The translations under genes were made by a program, and so were the position numbers. Shown here one piece after another: positions 1 through 10,800 of a stretch of 64,000 bases of DNA. Where the stretch lies: contig CAJNDS010002762.1 in the NCBI GenBank assembly GCA_905221605.1, forward strand, positions 22,501 to 86,500, in the 5' to 3' direction. The stretch's first letter is position 1; each line of letters opens with the position of its first letter. The stretch comes from Symbiodinium natans (taxonomy: Eukaryota; Sar; Dinophyceae; Suessiales; Symbiodiniaceae). The notes under the pieces were generated by a model. It was given only the letters and a program-made list of their open reading frames with translations, was not told where the DNA came from and did no database searches.

Positions 1-56
1 TTCTGAAGCGCCCGCATGGCCGACGAACACAGGGGTTTAGGGTTTTAGGGTTTAGG
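1..56 (+). repeat. Copy of TCTP downstream flank (left copy)
   Basis: The first 56 bases of the window recur at 1,271, immediately downstream of the TCTP gene, and run into a telomere-type TTTAGGG/TTTTAGGG block in both places. This suggests that the window starts in the 3' flank of an upstream TCTP copy, with a repeat period of about 1,270 bases. Confidence 0.85.
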
Positions 57-284
57 GTTACATGTCAATGCTTCGGGGACACCTCTGGGCTTGCTAGCCA
101 GCATTAGCCGGCATTCGCCCTGAAGGTGATTGGTAGTTCATCGTTTCCATCAGCTCACAAGCCGTAAGCTCCCCCGAACTCCCAAATCCCGAAACACAAA
201 ACAACAAAAAAGTGTAAGCAGCTAAGCCATGACAAATGCGGCACCAAATCCCGAAATCCGATCCAGAATCACGAAAGCTCCCGG

Positions 285-329
285 CGACTTGAATTTTGCT
301 CAGCCATTCAGTGCCTCAGGCCTCAACTG
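285..329 (+). promoter_or_regulatory. Candidate trans-splice acceptor region / spliced-leader-like remnant upstream of TCTP
   Basis: Dinoflagellate mRNAs receive a 22-base spliced leader at an AG upstream of the start codon. The stretch ATTTTGCTCAG just before base 311 resembles the end of the dinoflagellate leader (ATTTTGGCTCAAG) with two missing bases, and several AG acceptors follow before the ATG at 363. A leader remnant would fit an intronless, reinserted gene copy. The match is short and may be chance. Confidence 0.25.
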
Positions 330-362
330 GCAAAACCCGACTTGCATCGTGCTCCGCACACC

Positions 363-1026
363 ATGGCGGCACCTGTTGAGGATTTCGAGGCCGTGCACTC
401 GGAGTCCGAGGAAGAGACGAAGATCGCTCCTCCGAGCTCCCGCGGCTGGATTAAAATAGCGGCGGTGGCTCTGGGGCTCGGGCTCGTGGGGCTTCTGGGC
501 CTGGCCGGCACGCAGAGCTTCGGGGTCTTCCCGGGCAAGTCTTCCCCGAGCCTGGACACAATGTCGAAAATGATGATTTACAAAGACGTTGTCAGTGGGG
601 ACGAGATGACATCAGACTCCTTCAAGAGCTCTGTGGAGTTCGACGGTGCCGCGCTCAAAGTGCAGATGGTTAACCGTCGAGGAGGCCACTGACGACGAGA
701 GCCTCACCGGGGGAGCAAAGAAAGTTCTGGACATTGTGGATCATCTCCATCTGCAAGAGGAGGCAATGGACAAGAAGAGCTTCATGGCTTGGGCCAAGGG
801 ATACATGAAGAAACTAAAGGACATGCAGAAGATCAGTGGCAGCAAGCTCATGAAGGGCACCCAGGACTTTATCAAGTTCATCCTGAGCAAGTACGACGAC
901 GTCTCGGTATACGCGGGCGAAAGCTTCGACACCGAGGGTGGCCACGCCTTCGCCTACTGGGGAGAGCATGACGAGACCCCCACTTTCTACTTCATCCTCC
1001 CCGGCCTGAAAGAGGAGAAAGTCTAA
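363..1026 (+). CDS. TCTP: Translationally controlled tumour protein (TCTP) homologue with N-terminal membrane anchor; one frame break
   Basis: TCTP is a small conserved cytosolic protein linked to growth control and to Rheb/translation factors. From the ATG at 363 there is an acidic head, then a hydrophobic segment at about residues 29-49 (WIKIAAVALGLGLVGLLGLAG), which is not part of normal TCTP. The TCTP domain starts near residue 70 with MMIYKDVVSGDEM, close to the family's usual start. It continues with KKVLDIVDHLHLQ, KKSFMAWAKGYMKKLKD, and the C-terminal block VSVYAGESFDTEGG...AFAYWGEHDETPTFYF, ending at the TAA at 1,024. Near 668-673 the reading frame shifts by one base: the first half runs into a stop at 690, while the rest is open in the next frame. 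There is room for only one extra base and no intron fits, so this is either a sequencing or assembly error or a decayed copy. No introns are seen, unlike all other genes here. Family assignment is firm; function of the anchored form is inferred. Confidence 0.88.
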
Positions 1027-1270
1027 AGAACATCATCATCGCCTGCTGAATAGGCTGCAGTCGGCTTGCCTGTTGGTGAGTCGCACCCTCTTTTCAAACT
1101 TGCCAATAGCGAACTGATTGCGTCGCAATGAAAACCCCGCTCCGCTTTGCCAGTGTTGTCTCGAATAGTACTTGCAGTGGCAAGAACTCGATATCTTGAG
1201 TCTGATGTTTGAACACATCCCTGCACATCCTGCGCCGCAACGCCCCTTAATCCTGGAGCCTTCTGAAGCA

Positions 1271-1326
1271 TTCTGAAGCGCCCGCATGGCCGACGAACAC
1301 AGGGGTTTAGGGTTTTAGGGTTTAGG
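1271..1326 (+). repeat. Copy of TCTP downstream flank (right copy)
   Basis: Same 56 bases as at the window start. Just before it TTCTGAAGC is itself doubled. After it the telomere block is longer than in the left copy and is made mostly of the eight-base TTTTAGGG variant. Confidence 0.85.
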
Positions 1327-1452
1327 AAGTTTAGGGTTTTAGGGTTTTAGGGTTTTAGGGTTTTAGGGTTTTAGGGTTTTAGGGTTTTAGGGTTTTAGGG
1401 TTTTAGGGTTTTAGGGTTTTAGGGTTTAGGAAGTTTAGGGTTTAGGGTTTAA
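1303..1452 (+). repeat. Interstitial telomere block, TTTTAGGG variant
   Basis: About 150 bases of mostly eight-base TTTTAGGG units with a few seven-base TTTAGGG units and two AAGT interruptions. Confidence 0.97.
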
Positions 1453-2561
1453 GGTAGCCTAAACTTTAGTGCGACCCGCAGGTCAAAGAGGCCCTGGAGG
1501 GAATGTGGGCCACCCAGACGAGGGGGTCCACTGGGAGTCGGGGTTTGACAGCCGCAGAGTTGAAGCTACTACGGTTTCCGGGATGTTCAGGGCTAAAAAT
1601 CTTGATGTCCGTAGCTGTCCATGAGATTTGTTGCGCAGACGTGAAGATGCGGATTTCGGTGAGAGTCAAGAAAAAGAAAAGTAAGCTGTTGTTTTTTTTC
1701 TTCGCGGTGCTCCGTTTCTCTTGTTCTCCTGCCGTCCCAAAGGCCGTTCGAAGATCTCGACCTGTTTTTCCTATGCTCCAGGGTCCCTCAGTTATTCTGT
1801 ATCATTTCTGTAGATCTCTCCTGGGTGGTTTTCATTTGGTGGCCTGGTTTTTTCTTATGCTTCCCAGTCTTCTTCTTCCCGGAAGCTCAAAGGTTTTAGG
1901 GCTTTAGGGCATTAGGCCCGGACTCGGAATTCGATGGCAGAACAGGAAAGCTTGACAGCATAAAAGAGCAGCCCATCCCTATAAGCAGGAACGGGAGGGC
2001 AGCATGTAACACCGGCACAGCATCAAACAAAGCATGACACGCAAAGGCAAAGCGCAAGAGACAACGGTGCCAGTGTATATAAGAAACAGATCGCTGTTCA
2101 AACTAATTCATATGACTTAATCTTGACCCTATTGCATGTTCAGCTGATGTAGTCTATGTTTTTAGAAGCTTACCTAGGTTTAAGTGAGCTCCTTTCAGAG
2201 CCCGTTCGTTCTCATGAGATTATATTTGTAGACACTGTTTATGAACTCCTCATGAGTTGCACTTTTGAGTATACCATTTTAAGACGCCAAGTCGAGATTT
2301 CAGATGTGAAGATGTCGAAGATGCTCACGGTGTTGGTTGCGTTGAAGAAACCCATGGCACCAAGGAGGTCGACATCACCAAAACTAAACCCGTTATGTCG
2401 GCTTTACAGCTTTAGGGCGGCATTTTTCTGCCCTCATTTCCAGTGTCAAGGCGATGTGAACGTGTGGCTAATTCGGGCTGTATATATTGATATCGGCCGC
2501 GCAAACCTCGGGCAGAGGTTCCGGACAGCAAGCTTGACTTACTGTTTAATCCCTTGAAGGG

Positions 2562-2564
<3 letters not shown>

Positions 2565-2601
<37 letters not shown>
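2565..2601. repeat. (AT)n microsatellite
   Basis: An uninterrupted TATATA run in the spacer upstream of gene A. Confidence 0.95.
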
Positions 2602-2604
<3 letters not shown>

Positions 2605-2795
2605 CCCTAATTCCCTCATTCCCTGCTAACCAATAGTAGCTTGGGCTGTTAAGCACATCCAGGGGTGCAAAGCTAGAATTGAAAAGAAGCTAGATTGCTT
2701 ATGCCATGTTTGGGCCCAAACTCGCCACGTGCCGAGGACCACGGATGACGTCTCCAAGCTGGATCCGTTGCTCGGCTTTTGACGTTCTGATGTGG

Positions 2796-2880
2796 GTACG
2801 AAATGGGAGACCCCTATAATAAAGATCCCCAAATAGTAGGATTCCCTTATAGCATGGACCCCCGTAAGGTACCTCTAATT
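2796..2880. mobile_element. M2 inverted-repeat element, copy 1
   Basis: Begins TACGAAATGGGAGACCCC and contains the family core CCCCAAATAGTAGGATTCCC and GTAAGGTACC. No coding capacity. It lies immediately upstream of the proposed start of gene A. Confidence 0.7.
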
Positions 2881-2896
2881 GCCTGGTGGTTTGGGG

Positions 2897-5800
2897 ATGT
2901 TTGGTGACGGAGACGCTGCGAACCTGAATTCCTGGACCCCCTTTGTCCGCCCACTAACCGGCCCCACGGGCGAAGCATGGACACTTGAGGCTTGGGAGCT
3001 TGTGTTGATGTTGAGGATATTTTGGGGAGACTTGAGGATACTTCAGGTTTCGGACCGAGGGCTTATTAAGGGTTTAGGGTTTAGTTTAGGGTTTGGGGGA
3101 GTTCTAAGTAGGGAAGCCAGTGGAGCGAAGCTTAGGTCTAACACCTTTGAGGCTTTGAGGCAGATCCAACCTCCCGCCCCGCCCCCCAACAGCGCGCAGA
3201 GGGAGCAGCTGAAGCACATGCTGGACGCGGAGCAACTCGACTGGGCATATTTTTAGGGTTTAGGGTTTAGGGTTTAGGGTTTAGGGTTTAGGGTTTAGGG
3301 TTTAGGGTTTAGGGTTTGGGGACCCTGGGGTTGAGGTTATGTGCCAAAGCTTCACCTTGGCGTTCAAGGGTTCGAGGTTGTGCACTTTGTGCACGCGCTA
3401 GGCTCTGACAGCTGCTTCTTGAATGCAGTCAGTAGTACTTATTGCTGGAAACCCCTGACACCCTTAACACGAAACCCTGTGCATTCAAGCTCCCGCCATT
3501 GTAAGCCTAAGGGTCTTAGGCACTTGACCCCTCAACATCCGAAGCCATGTTTGGGCTGACAAGTTGAGGATTTGGACCTGAAGGGCAAAGCACTTGCTTG
3601 TGGTTCCCCAAAGTTCCTTGCAATTCTTCCTGTGGTCGAGAGAATGGCTGGCCGGGTTTCCTGTGTAAGGACTACGTCGTGACTACTTGAAAGCTTTTCA
3701 GTGTCTTGCAGAGCGCAGTGGCGCGATTGTCACCGAGTCAGGAAAGAAGTGGACAACCGAATAGATGAGGTGAACAAGCTGGTGGAGGACCGGGTGCACT
3801 GAAGTACCCCGACGTACACCGAACCCCGATCTTCACCTTGCCAAACCCTGAAAGCTGGTTCCCTGAATCACAGACCTTCTCGAGGGCCCTGTGAGCTTGG
3901 GGTCATCGGGCAACCGAGGACGTCGTTCAACCCTAAGGCCCTACTCAAGCCCTACTCCGAATCCCTTGATCCTGCATCATGTTTCATAGGTCCTATTTAG
4001 ATTCCTAAACCCTAAACCCTAAACCTTAAACCCTAAACCCTAATCCCTAACAGCCCAGAAGCACCTTGTAAAGCCCACACTGACACCCCACAAAGTTGCC
4101 TTGAAGCTCTGAAAACTTTCTGGGGATCCCTAAGGGCACTGCAAAAAGCCCACGCCCAGAACCCTAAACCCTCAAACCCTAAAGCCCTAAAACCCTAAGA
4201 CCCTAAAACCCTAAAACCCTAAAACCCTAAAACCCTAAAACCCTAAAACCCTAAAACCATAAAACCCTAAAGCCCTAAAGCCCTAAAACCCTAAAACCCT
4301 AAACCCCTAAACCCTAAACCCCAGAACCACAGCGAAGCGGTGGAGCACCTTAAGTCCCTCCTCGGTGGCGCTGCGCTGCAGAGCGGCCTCGACTCGCGTT
4401 GCACCGCGGACCTGCAAGAAGATAAAGGGTTTAGGGTTTAGGGTTTAGGGTTTGGGGTTTGGGGTTTACGGTTTAGGGTTTAGGGCTTAATGGGGGGGTC
4501 GGAATAATTACTACTAATATTCCCCTTACGGTCCCTTTGTAATAATACTAAGATAAAGAGGAGAGTAACATAGGGGGTCGGAATCAGTACGACTAGTATT
4601 CCCCTTATGGTTCCTGGGGGTCGGAGTAGTTGCTGCTAAGAATATTCCCCTTATGGTCCCTTTGTAATTTTACGATCAGAACCCCCCAAAACATTTTAAT
4701 TATTCAGGCCCCTATTTTGGGGAAGGTTTAAGGGTGTAGAGTCCAGATGTTAGGGAGTTGCGGTGGGCCCAGCAGAGACTCGATAGTCAGGACGACGAAT
4801 TTTGGGCTCAGCATGAGGCTTGGGGATCTTCACGGCTGCGAATGCTCAATAGAAGCTGGCCAAACCAGAATTTCAGATGATTTCCCTCTACCTCAGGGCT
4901 CCTCCTGGGCGCTTGGCCGCCGAGAGCCACAAGGCCAGGCTTGGGTTGACCCCGGGTTGCGGTGGGGGGGCGGGGTGTGGGGGGGGGGATCGAAGTCCTC
5001 ACTGGCTAAGTTGCGACGAGCGTTTTTGGCGACAGGCACCCCGCCTGCCGATGTGGGCATCGCTTCTTGTGACGCAGCCGTGAACGCCGATGCGACATGA
5101 GCAAATCTGGAGAGGCATGTAAGCCAGAGTCAGTGTAGTGTGGAAGTATGTTTGTGAAGGAGTTTGCGCTGCACATTGGCATTGTGACAAGTCCGGTGCG
5201 CAAGCAAAAGCAGACGCTTACATGCTTCGGTCAGATGGGTCAGAGCCATACCATGGACCCTTGAGAGGAATGCCCCAAACTTCGGTTGAACATCCATAGT
5301 TGAGTATAAAATCCTTCTCGCATCCTCACCACATGGTGGCTCCTTGGCCAGCTAATGCGGGCCACGCAAGAGCAACTGGGCAGTGCACCTCGTTGGCCAT
5401 CTGCTATCATCTTGCAGGCAGAAAAAGACTTGAAGACAGCATGGTTTGTGAATCAATATGACTGGCTGGACCAAGAACCCTAAACTAGAAAACCCTGATC
5501 CCTGCCCAGCCAGAGTCCCGCAGTCACCTTCGAAAGTAGTCTCGTCCAAGATAGTGAGAACTGGGCTGTACTGGGTCTGCGATCCGTGTTCCCTTGTTGA
5601 GGTGCCCTTCGTAGGGGTCATTTGAGCGAAGACCCTCCCCCGAGCCCGTGCAAATGTGGGTGTTTGGGTGTGTGGGTGTGGGGGTGTGGGGGTGTGGGGG
5701 TGTGGGGGTGTGGGGGTGTGGGGGTGTGGGTGCGTTGGGGGTGTGGGTGTGTGGGTTCGAGGTCGACACGATGGACAGTCAGCACGCCGACTGGCAGGTG

Positions 5801-6742
5801 GGGTGTTGATGCAGCTGATGCATCACTACTCAATGACTGGTCAATGACCATAATTTGCAGCATAATTAATGAGGCCAAGCCAACTTTAAGCCGGCAAAGA
5901 TGGAGTCGATTACAACTGGCCCCAGGCCTCATGGAACCCGCTTGAAGTTCTGGGCAGTTCTGAATTTTTTTTGTACTGCTTTCATTTCATCTATCAACTT
6001 TCTTGCCTAGCGCGAATCGTGACTCGTGCCTTAAATTCGAGTTGACTGGATGCATGCCCCCAATCCTTGTTTGGCGGGAGCATGTTTTGGAGGGAGGTAT
6101 TGGTGGCTCGGCCGCATATCGCTCTTGCTAATGACGCACGTACCCCACACCCACACGCACATGCACACTCACATCCACCCTTATACTCAGCCACAGCAGA
6201 CATACACAGAGACAGCCAATAATGGAGAGAGTCAGGAAATCACCCCTGGTCCCAAGCCCCAAACCCTCAAAACCAGAGCAAACCCCCTTGACAGGCGATC
6301 CGTCGGAGGGAGGCGGCCTGCATCCAGGAGGTGGGCAAAGAAGGGTATGGGCAGAGAACGTGGATCGGTGTTGTTTATTATTGTTTGTGTCTAGGGTTAT
6401 GTATCAGTGTAGGGCATCCGGCTTCAAGGTTTTTCTGGAAGGCTTACAGGTTGAGAGCTTCAGGGCTGAGTGGGATGCAGGCTGGATATGCTTGCAGGCC
6501 GCGCCAGAAATCGAAGCACGTAAAAAGCAAAACGCATGTGACATGAGTGACATGCGTAGCATGTTGAAGCGCCCTTGTCATCATCCGGAATTCCTGAGTA
6601 GCAACTGCAAGCCGTAAAGGCCTCCGCCATGATCACAAGAAGTGGAACTCGTCTACCACTCATTTCAGTACTGCGAAGTGGGGACGACCTTTGGGAGCAG
6701 GTGGCGGAATCACAGCGCCAGATAGAGCGATGGCAGAACGAG
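2897..6742 (+). CDS. Gene A, 5' part: coiled-coil protein in micro-exons
   Basis: No family recognised. Proposed exons, with high GC and matching phases: 2,897-2,974 (ATG start, MFGDGDAANLNSW..., GC donor), 3,200-3,238 or 3,244 (REQLKHMLDAEQL), 3,719-3,795 (WRDCHRVRKEVDNRIDEV, then NKLVEDRV, GC donor), 4,333-4,413 (EAVEHLKSLLGGAALQSGLD, GC donor) and 6,679-6,742 (GDDLWEQVAESQRQIERWQ, GC donor). Hydrophobic residues in 3,719-3,795 are spaced in the 3-4 pattern of a coiled coil. Introns contain telomere blocks that begin within a few bases of the donors of the second and fourth exons and end 11 bases before the acceptor at 4,332. The start codon is uncertain: no good trans-splice acceptor lies close to 2,897, and an exon upstream is possible. 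Exon calls rest on open frame, GC-rich codon use and phase, not on homology. Confidence 0.45.
3251..3320 (+). repeat. Interstitial telomere block (TTTAGGG)
   Basis: Nine or so perfect repeats starting directly after a gene A exon. Confidence 0.97.
4009..4321 (-). repeat. Interstitial telomere blocks (CCCTAAA / CCCTAAAA)
   Basis: Two blocks, 4,009-4,050 and 4,160-4,321. The second uses mainly the eight-base CCCTAAAA form and ends 11 bases before the acceptor of the next gene A exon. Confidence 0.95.
4427..4487 (+). repeat. Interstitial telomere block (TTTAGGG)
   Basis: Degenerate repeats starting 13 bases after the donor of the gene A exon at 4,333-4,413. Confidence 0.95.
4490..4690. mobile_element. 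M3 repeat cluster (three tandem-like copies)
   Basis: A module GGGGGTCGGA...TACTAATATTCCCCTTACGGTCCC occurs three times, at about 4,493, 4,573 and 4,618. Modules end in CCCTTTGTAAT. A related sequence is at 33,356-33,440. No coding capacity; looks like a non-autonomous element or its remains. Confidence 0.55.
4700..6660. other. Long gene A intron interior, no gene seen
   Basis: Apart from the G/T-rich tract at 5,664-5,752 I see no exon, RNA or element that I can support here. Open frames are short and have no family features. Confidence 0.4.
5664..5752. repeat. GGGTGTG minisatellite
   Basis: About ten tandem copies of an eight-base GTGTGGGG-type unit, strongly G/T on the + strand. Confidence 0.9.
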
Positions 6743-7224
6743 GCTGGGGTTGCAGGATGGGTCGGTTCTTAGGCTTTCAGTGCATACCACTGTAATGTAT
6801 CTGCCCCTGGGCAAGCGAGTAAGTTGAGTGGTGGTGGGACACAGGGCCAGCGAGCCAAGTGAGGCAGGACGGGCAAGTGACGCAACGAGGGCAATCGGGG
6901 CAAGTGGCGGCCCGCTTGAGTTGTAGAAGGAGCTCTGTCATGTTGGGGGGGGGTGGGGGTTGATTGATGCCGTCCGTACTGGGAACCCTTCCAAAGCCTC
7001 TTGATATCCTTGCAAAAAAAAACCGCACCCTGAAATGTTAAATATCCAAAGCTGTGCAGTGCGGTTAAGTGGGTGTCGGAATTTGCCATAGACTTACAAA
7101 TGAAAAATGCATAATTATCCAGGCCGACGTGAGATTGACAACCCATCTACCCCTGGTAGTCGTGGGATACCTCCGACCCTCCCCCCATCCCCCCATCCCC
7201 CCATCCCCCCATCTCCCTATCCCC

Positions 7225-7314
7225 TAAAACCCTAAAACCCTAAAACCACAAACCCCTAAAACCCCTAAAGCCCCTAAAGCCCTAAACCCCTAGAACCCTA
7301 AAACCCTAAACCGC
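7225..7314 (-). repeat. Interstitial telomere block (CCCTAAAA, degenerate)
   Basis: Mixed CCCTAAA and CCCCTAAAA units following a CCCCATC run. Confidence 0.9.
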
Positions 7315-7409
7315 AAACAGAGAAACATAGAAACCCAACAGAGGTGACTCAGCTGCATGCTGCTTTGGCCGCCGAGGCCAGCTAAAACCACTGAAGCTTC
7401 AGCCCAGCT

Positions 7410-7505
7410 TAACACAGCCTTACACCTCTAGGGTTTAGGGTTTAGGGTTTAGGGTTTAGGGTTTGGGGTTTGGGGTTTAGGGTTTAGGGTAACACAGCCT
7501 TACAC
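7410..7505 (+). repeat. Telomere block bounded by a 16-base direct repeat
   Basis: The sequence TAACACAGCCTTACAC stands at 7,410-7,425 and again at 7,490-7,505. Between them is a TTTAGGG block of about 60 bases. This is the layout expected if telomere repeats were inserted at a staggered break with fill-in of the ends. Confidence 0.85.
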
Positions 7506-7610
7506 TTGGGATGTTCCCCCTTATACTAACAGCTCCTCGATAATAAGGACGACAATAGGGGGTACTGTAAGCCCTATTCAGGACTGTTAGTAGAAGGGGG
7601 AACATCCCAA
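7506..7610. mobile_element. M1 inverted-repeat element (MITE-like), copy 1
   Basis: Terminal inverted repeats of 27 bases, TTGGGATGTTCCCCCTT... at 7,506 and its complement ending at 7,610, differ at one position. The interior is about 50 bases, AT-rich, with no frame. Related copies are at 60,611 and 61,221, with left-end fragments at 38,913 and 58,226. Confidence 0.9.
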
Positions 7611-7817
7611 CCATACACCCCAGACGTTGCTGGTGCTTCGGATGGAGCCGATCTTACCACACATGTCCTGACATGAATTCGGTGGTCGTATTTGTGCATA
7701 ATGTACGTCTTGAGAGCTCATCGAGGGGGTTGGACTAGGATCTCTTATTGTGAATCCGGCTCCTTTGGCTTAAGAGTCTGAACCCAATCAGCTAAAGTTC
7801 TGCCGACCAACAACAAG

Positions 7818-10800
7818 TCGGCTCTGCCGGTCGGGCTCGATGACAGCGATGACGGCAAGCTTCTGCAAGAGAGCTGGGCAAGTTAGAGAAGAGCCTCTAC
7901 AACTCCTTTTATCAGAAGGGGGTGTAGTCTCACCCACAAGAAGAAGTTTAATTCTCAACTCCTAGTGCGCCCTGGAGATCCTGCGAGTCTGCGTCCACAA
8001 ACGCAAGCCGGCCTGGATTGGCGCGCCATGGCGGGTCCGGATGATGTCGAGGAGACCGGGGAGACTGGCGAGATCGTGACCGAGCTGCAGCAGCTCATGC
8101 TGTTCAGGCCGGACCCGCCCTGGGGCTTAGGGTGTACGAAAATAGGGACCCCTACAAGGATTCCCTGATAATAAGCAGGTACCCCCTAGAATCGGACCAA
8201 CCTTTATGGGCCTGAATGGCTTGAGGTATTTCGATGCCAGGGGGCTTGCGGGGGCTGTTCCAATCTGTTCCTAAGCAATGGACCTTGTTTTCCAACTCTG
8301 ACTCTAGCTCTGATTCCAATTCTAACTCTAACTCTAGCTTTAAACCTAACTCGAATTGTAACCCAAACTCTAACTCTAACTGTAACTCTACCTCTAACTC
8401 TACAATGTCACACCAACCGGTTGCATCCTCATGGGAAAAGCAGCAGCTCCTATAGCGCCGTATGCAAGTGGTACTCTTGCCGTCACTTGCTGGAACCTGA
8501 GAATCTCAGAAGCTGTTGCGGAGAACGATGGTGGGCAGAAGTTTCGCCTTCGTACTCAGCGATGTAGTCATAAAATTCAATGCTTTTGAAAGCTATGGGC
8601 CCTCCTGGGCTCTGGGATGGAACACTCCCCAGACACCTTCGTAAGAACGGAGCCTCCAGCTACAGTTCCTAGCAGCTCCACTACCTGACCTGCAGCATCA
8701 CTCCCAACAACACCCGACACCGACCCCCGAAACCCGAAACCCTAAACCCTAGACCCTAGACCCTAAACCCTAAACCCTAATTTTCGGAAAAGAAGTAAAT
8801 GCCCGCACCGCAGGCGCTGGTCTCTTTTTCTGCCTCGCCTGATCTCGGAATCTGCAAAACTGAACGCGGCTTACACGCTCATGCGTCAGTGCCCGGGCGG
8901 CTGGCAGATCTTACAGTAGTAACCCTCAGGGCAAGGGCTGATGGCAGATGGCTTACGACGGGTGTCTGTACGTTCAAAATCGAAGCACCGCCTTTTCATC
9001 TCAAGGCTTCTGCACCGCTTTGGGTCACACTGGGATTGTCGAGTGTTGTCCCCTCAAAAGCTTCGAACTTTCAAACCTGCAGAAGAATCCCAAAAGTGTA
9101 CATGGGAAGGCATGGTTGAGCATCGGGTGCTTTTTGACGTTGCCGCAACTGTCAATTTGCCTTGCGACTGTTCCTTCCCTGTTGGTTCCTTGGAGGCCCC
9201 CCCCCCCAAGCCCTGGTTACTGTTTAGTTGAGGGTGTCGGGTGTAGGGTTTCGGGTGGATAGCATGAGAGGACGGTTATCGACATTGCTCAGACATGAAA
9301 ACCGTGTCTCCCACATCGCATTCCGGTCAAAGTGCTGAGGCAGCGAAACCCCGCCTTCTTTGACCAGCTTCGTGAGAAGCTGTGCCGAAGCCTGCAAGCT
9401 GGAGTTGGGCTTGATTGGAGATTGGGGCATGTCACGGCCGTCTTCAGCAAGTACCAGGAACAAGAAGGCACCGAGCCCCAAACCCAAACCCTGAACCCGA
9501 AACTCCTCACAGCCCACTGTTTAGGGGGTTTAGGGGGACTTTGGCGATATTTGGGGGGTTTTGGGGTCCATTGCCCCCTGGCTTGCTTGCTTGAGGCATC
9601 AGATCCTGCAAGACTGCGAGGTGCTGGAGGCATCGGGCCAGGCCCCGGCCGGCGCCCTAAAAATTTCGAAAGGTATGGGGGTTTTGCGATCATAAGGGGG
9701 GCCCCCTAGTCTCGAACCTCCCAAGTAGGAGGCCTTGCAGTAAGGATTTCGAAGAAGGTACCCCCCTAATGTCGTAAAGTCCCATATTCAGAGAACCCGA
9801 ATAAGTCGTGCATGATGAGCCCGCCTCGCCCCGTCTCACGTGTGCTTTGGGGAGAACTTTGGGCCCTCCCGGAAGATTCTGTGAAGGGCTTGGGGTGCAG
9901 GGCCTTTAAAATCCTGCAACCTAGCGAAAGCCCTCTTTTTCAAAAGCGAATGTGCAGGTGTGCTCTGTCGAGGGTGGCCTCGAGAATGTGCTGCAGGCAG
10001 GCCCCCTGCCTAGGCTTGCTTGAGGATACTCAGGTCTCGGTTTAGGGTTTAGGGTTTAGGGTTTAGGGTTTAGGGTTTAGGGTTTAGGGTTTAGGGTTTA
10101 GGGTTTAGGGTTTAGGGTTTAGGGTTTAGGGTTTAGGGTTTAGGGTTTAGGGTTTAGGGTTTAGGGTTTAGGGTTTAGGGTTTAGGGTTTAGGGTTTAGG
10201 GTTTAGGGTTTAGGGTTTAGGTTTCGGGTGCTCATAAGAAGACATCTTAGGTTCGCAAGCCGCAGAAATTGACCAGCCCAAAAGGCAGGTTTTTCGCATG
10301 TTTTTCATTGCCGTGCAAATGCGTGATTAGGTGCGAAGACACCAGCTCAGAGGGTTTCAGCTGTTCCCGATATTGATCTGACAATTCGTTCAGGGACGTC
10401 AGGGATGGCGGGCCAAGGAACTTTGAAGCGTGAGCACTTTGTTGCGAAATCGCCCTTTGTCTGCGCGAGTGGCCGCAGACTGCGTGGTCGCCCAGAGGAT
10501 CTAGGGTTGATAGTTGAGCTACAGCCAAAACTAAGCCAAATCCCGGAAGGCTCCAAGAAACCACAGCCTAATCTGAGCAACCAGGACCTGCCGAACCTGA
10601 TCTTGATTTAGATACCCCTGAATGCAGCCCGCCAGGTGGTGCTACAGTCCCTTGTCTTTGCAGCCGGCTTCCTGCACAATCGTCAATTTCACAAGGCTGG
10701 GTGTAGGGATTCATGTAGTCACAGCGTAGTATATGCAGTCGTCGACGTAATGTATGTCATAAATGTGAGGCGTGATGTAGGTATTGTACTGTGTTGTAGT

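Larger units (their letters stand above)
1027..2896. other. Spacer between TCTP and gene A
   Basis: Holds the repeated TCTP flank, a long TTTTAGGG block, an (AT)n tract and an M2 inverted-repeat element. One possible exon lies at 1,482-1,508 (acceptor CCCGCAG, peptide VKEALEGMW, GC donor) and could belong to the 5' part of gene A, but it cannot be linked by phase. Otherwise nothing recognisable. Confidence 0.5.

Noticed and set aside
1503-1907. 134-codon open frame on the + strand
   Set aside because: No family features, runs through low-complexity sequence and a spacer; only its first few codons overlap a possible small exon in another frame.
10041-10220. True chromosome end
   Set aside because: Unique sequence and gene A exons continue on both sides, so it is interstitial; the same is true of all other TTTAGGG blocks.
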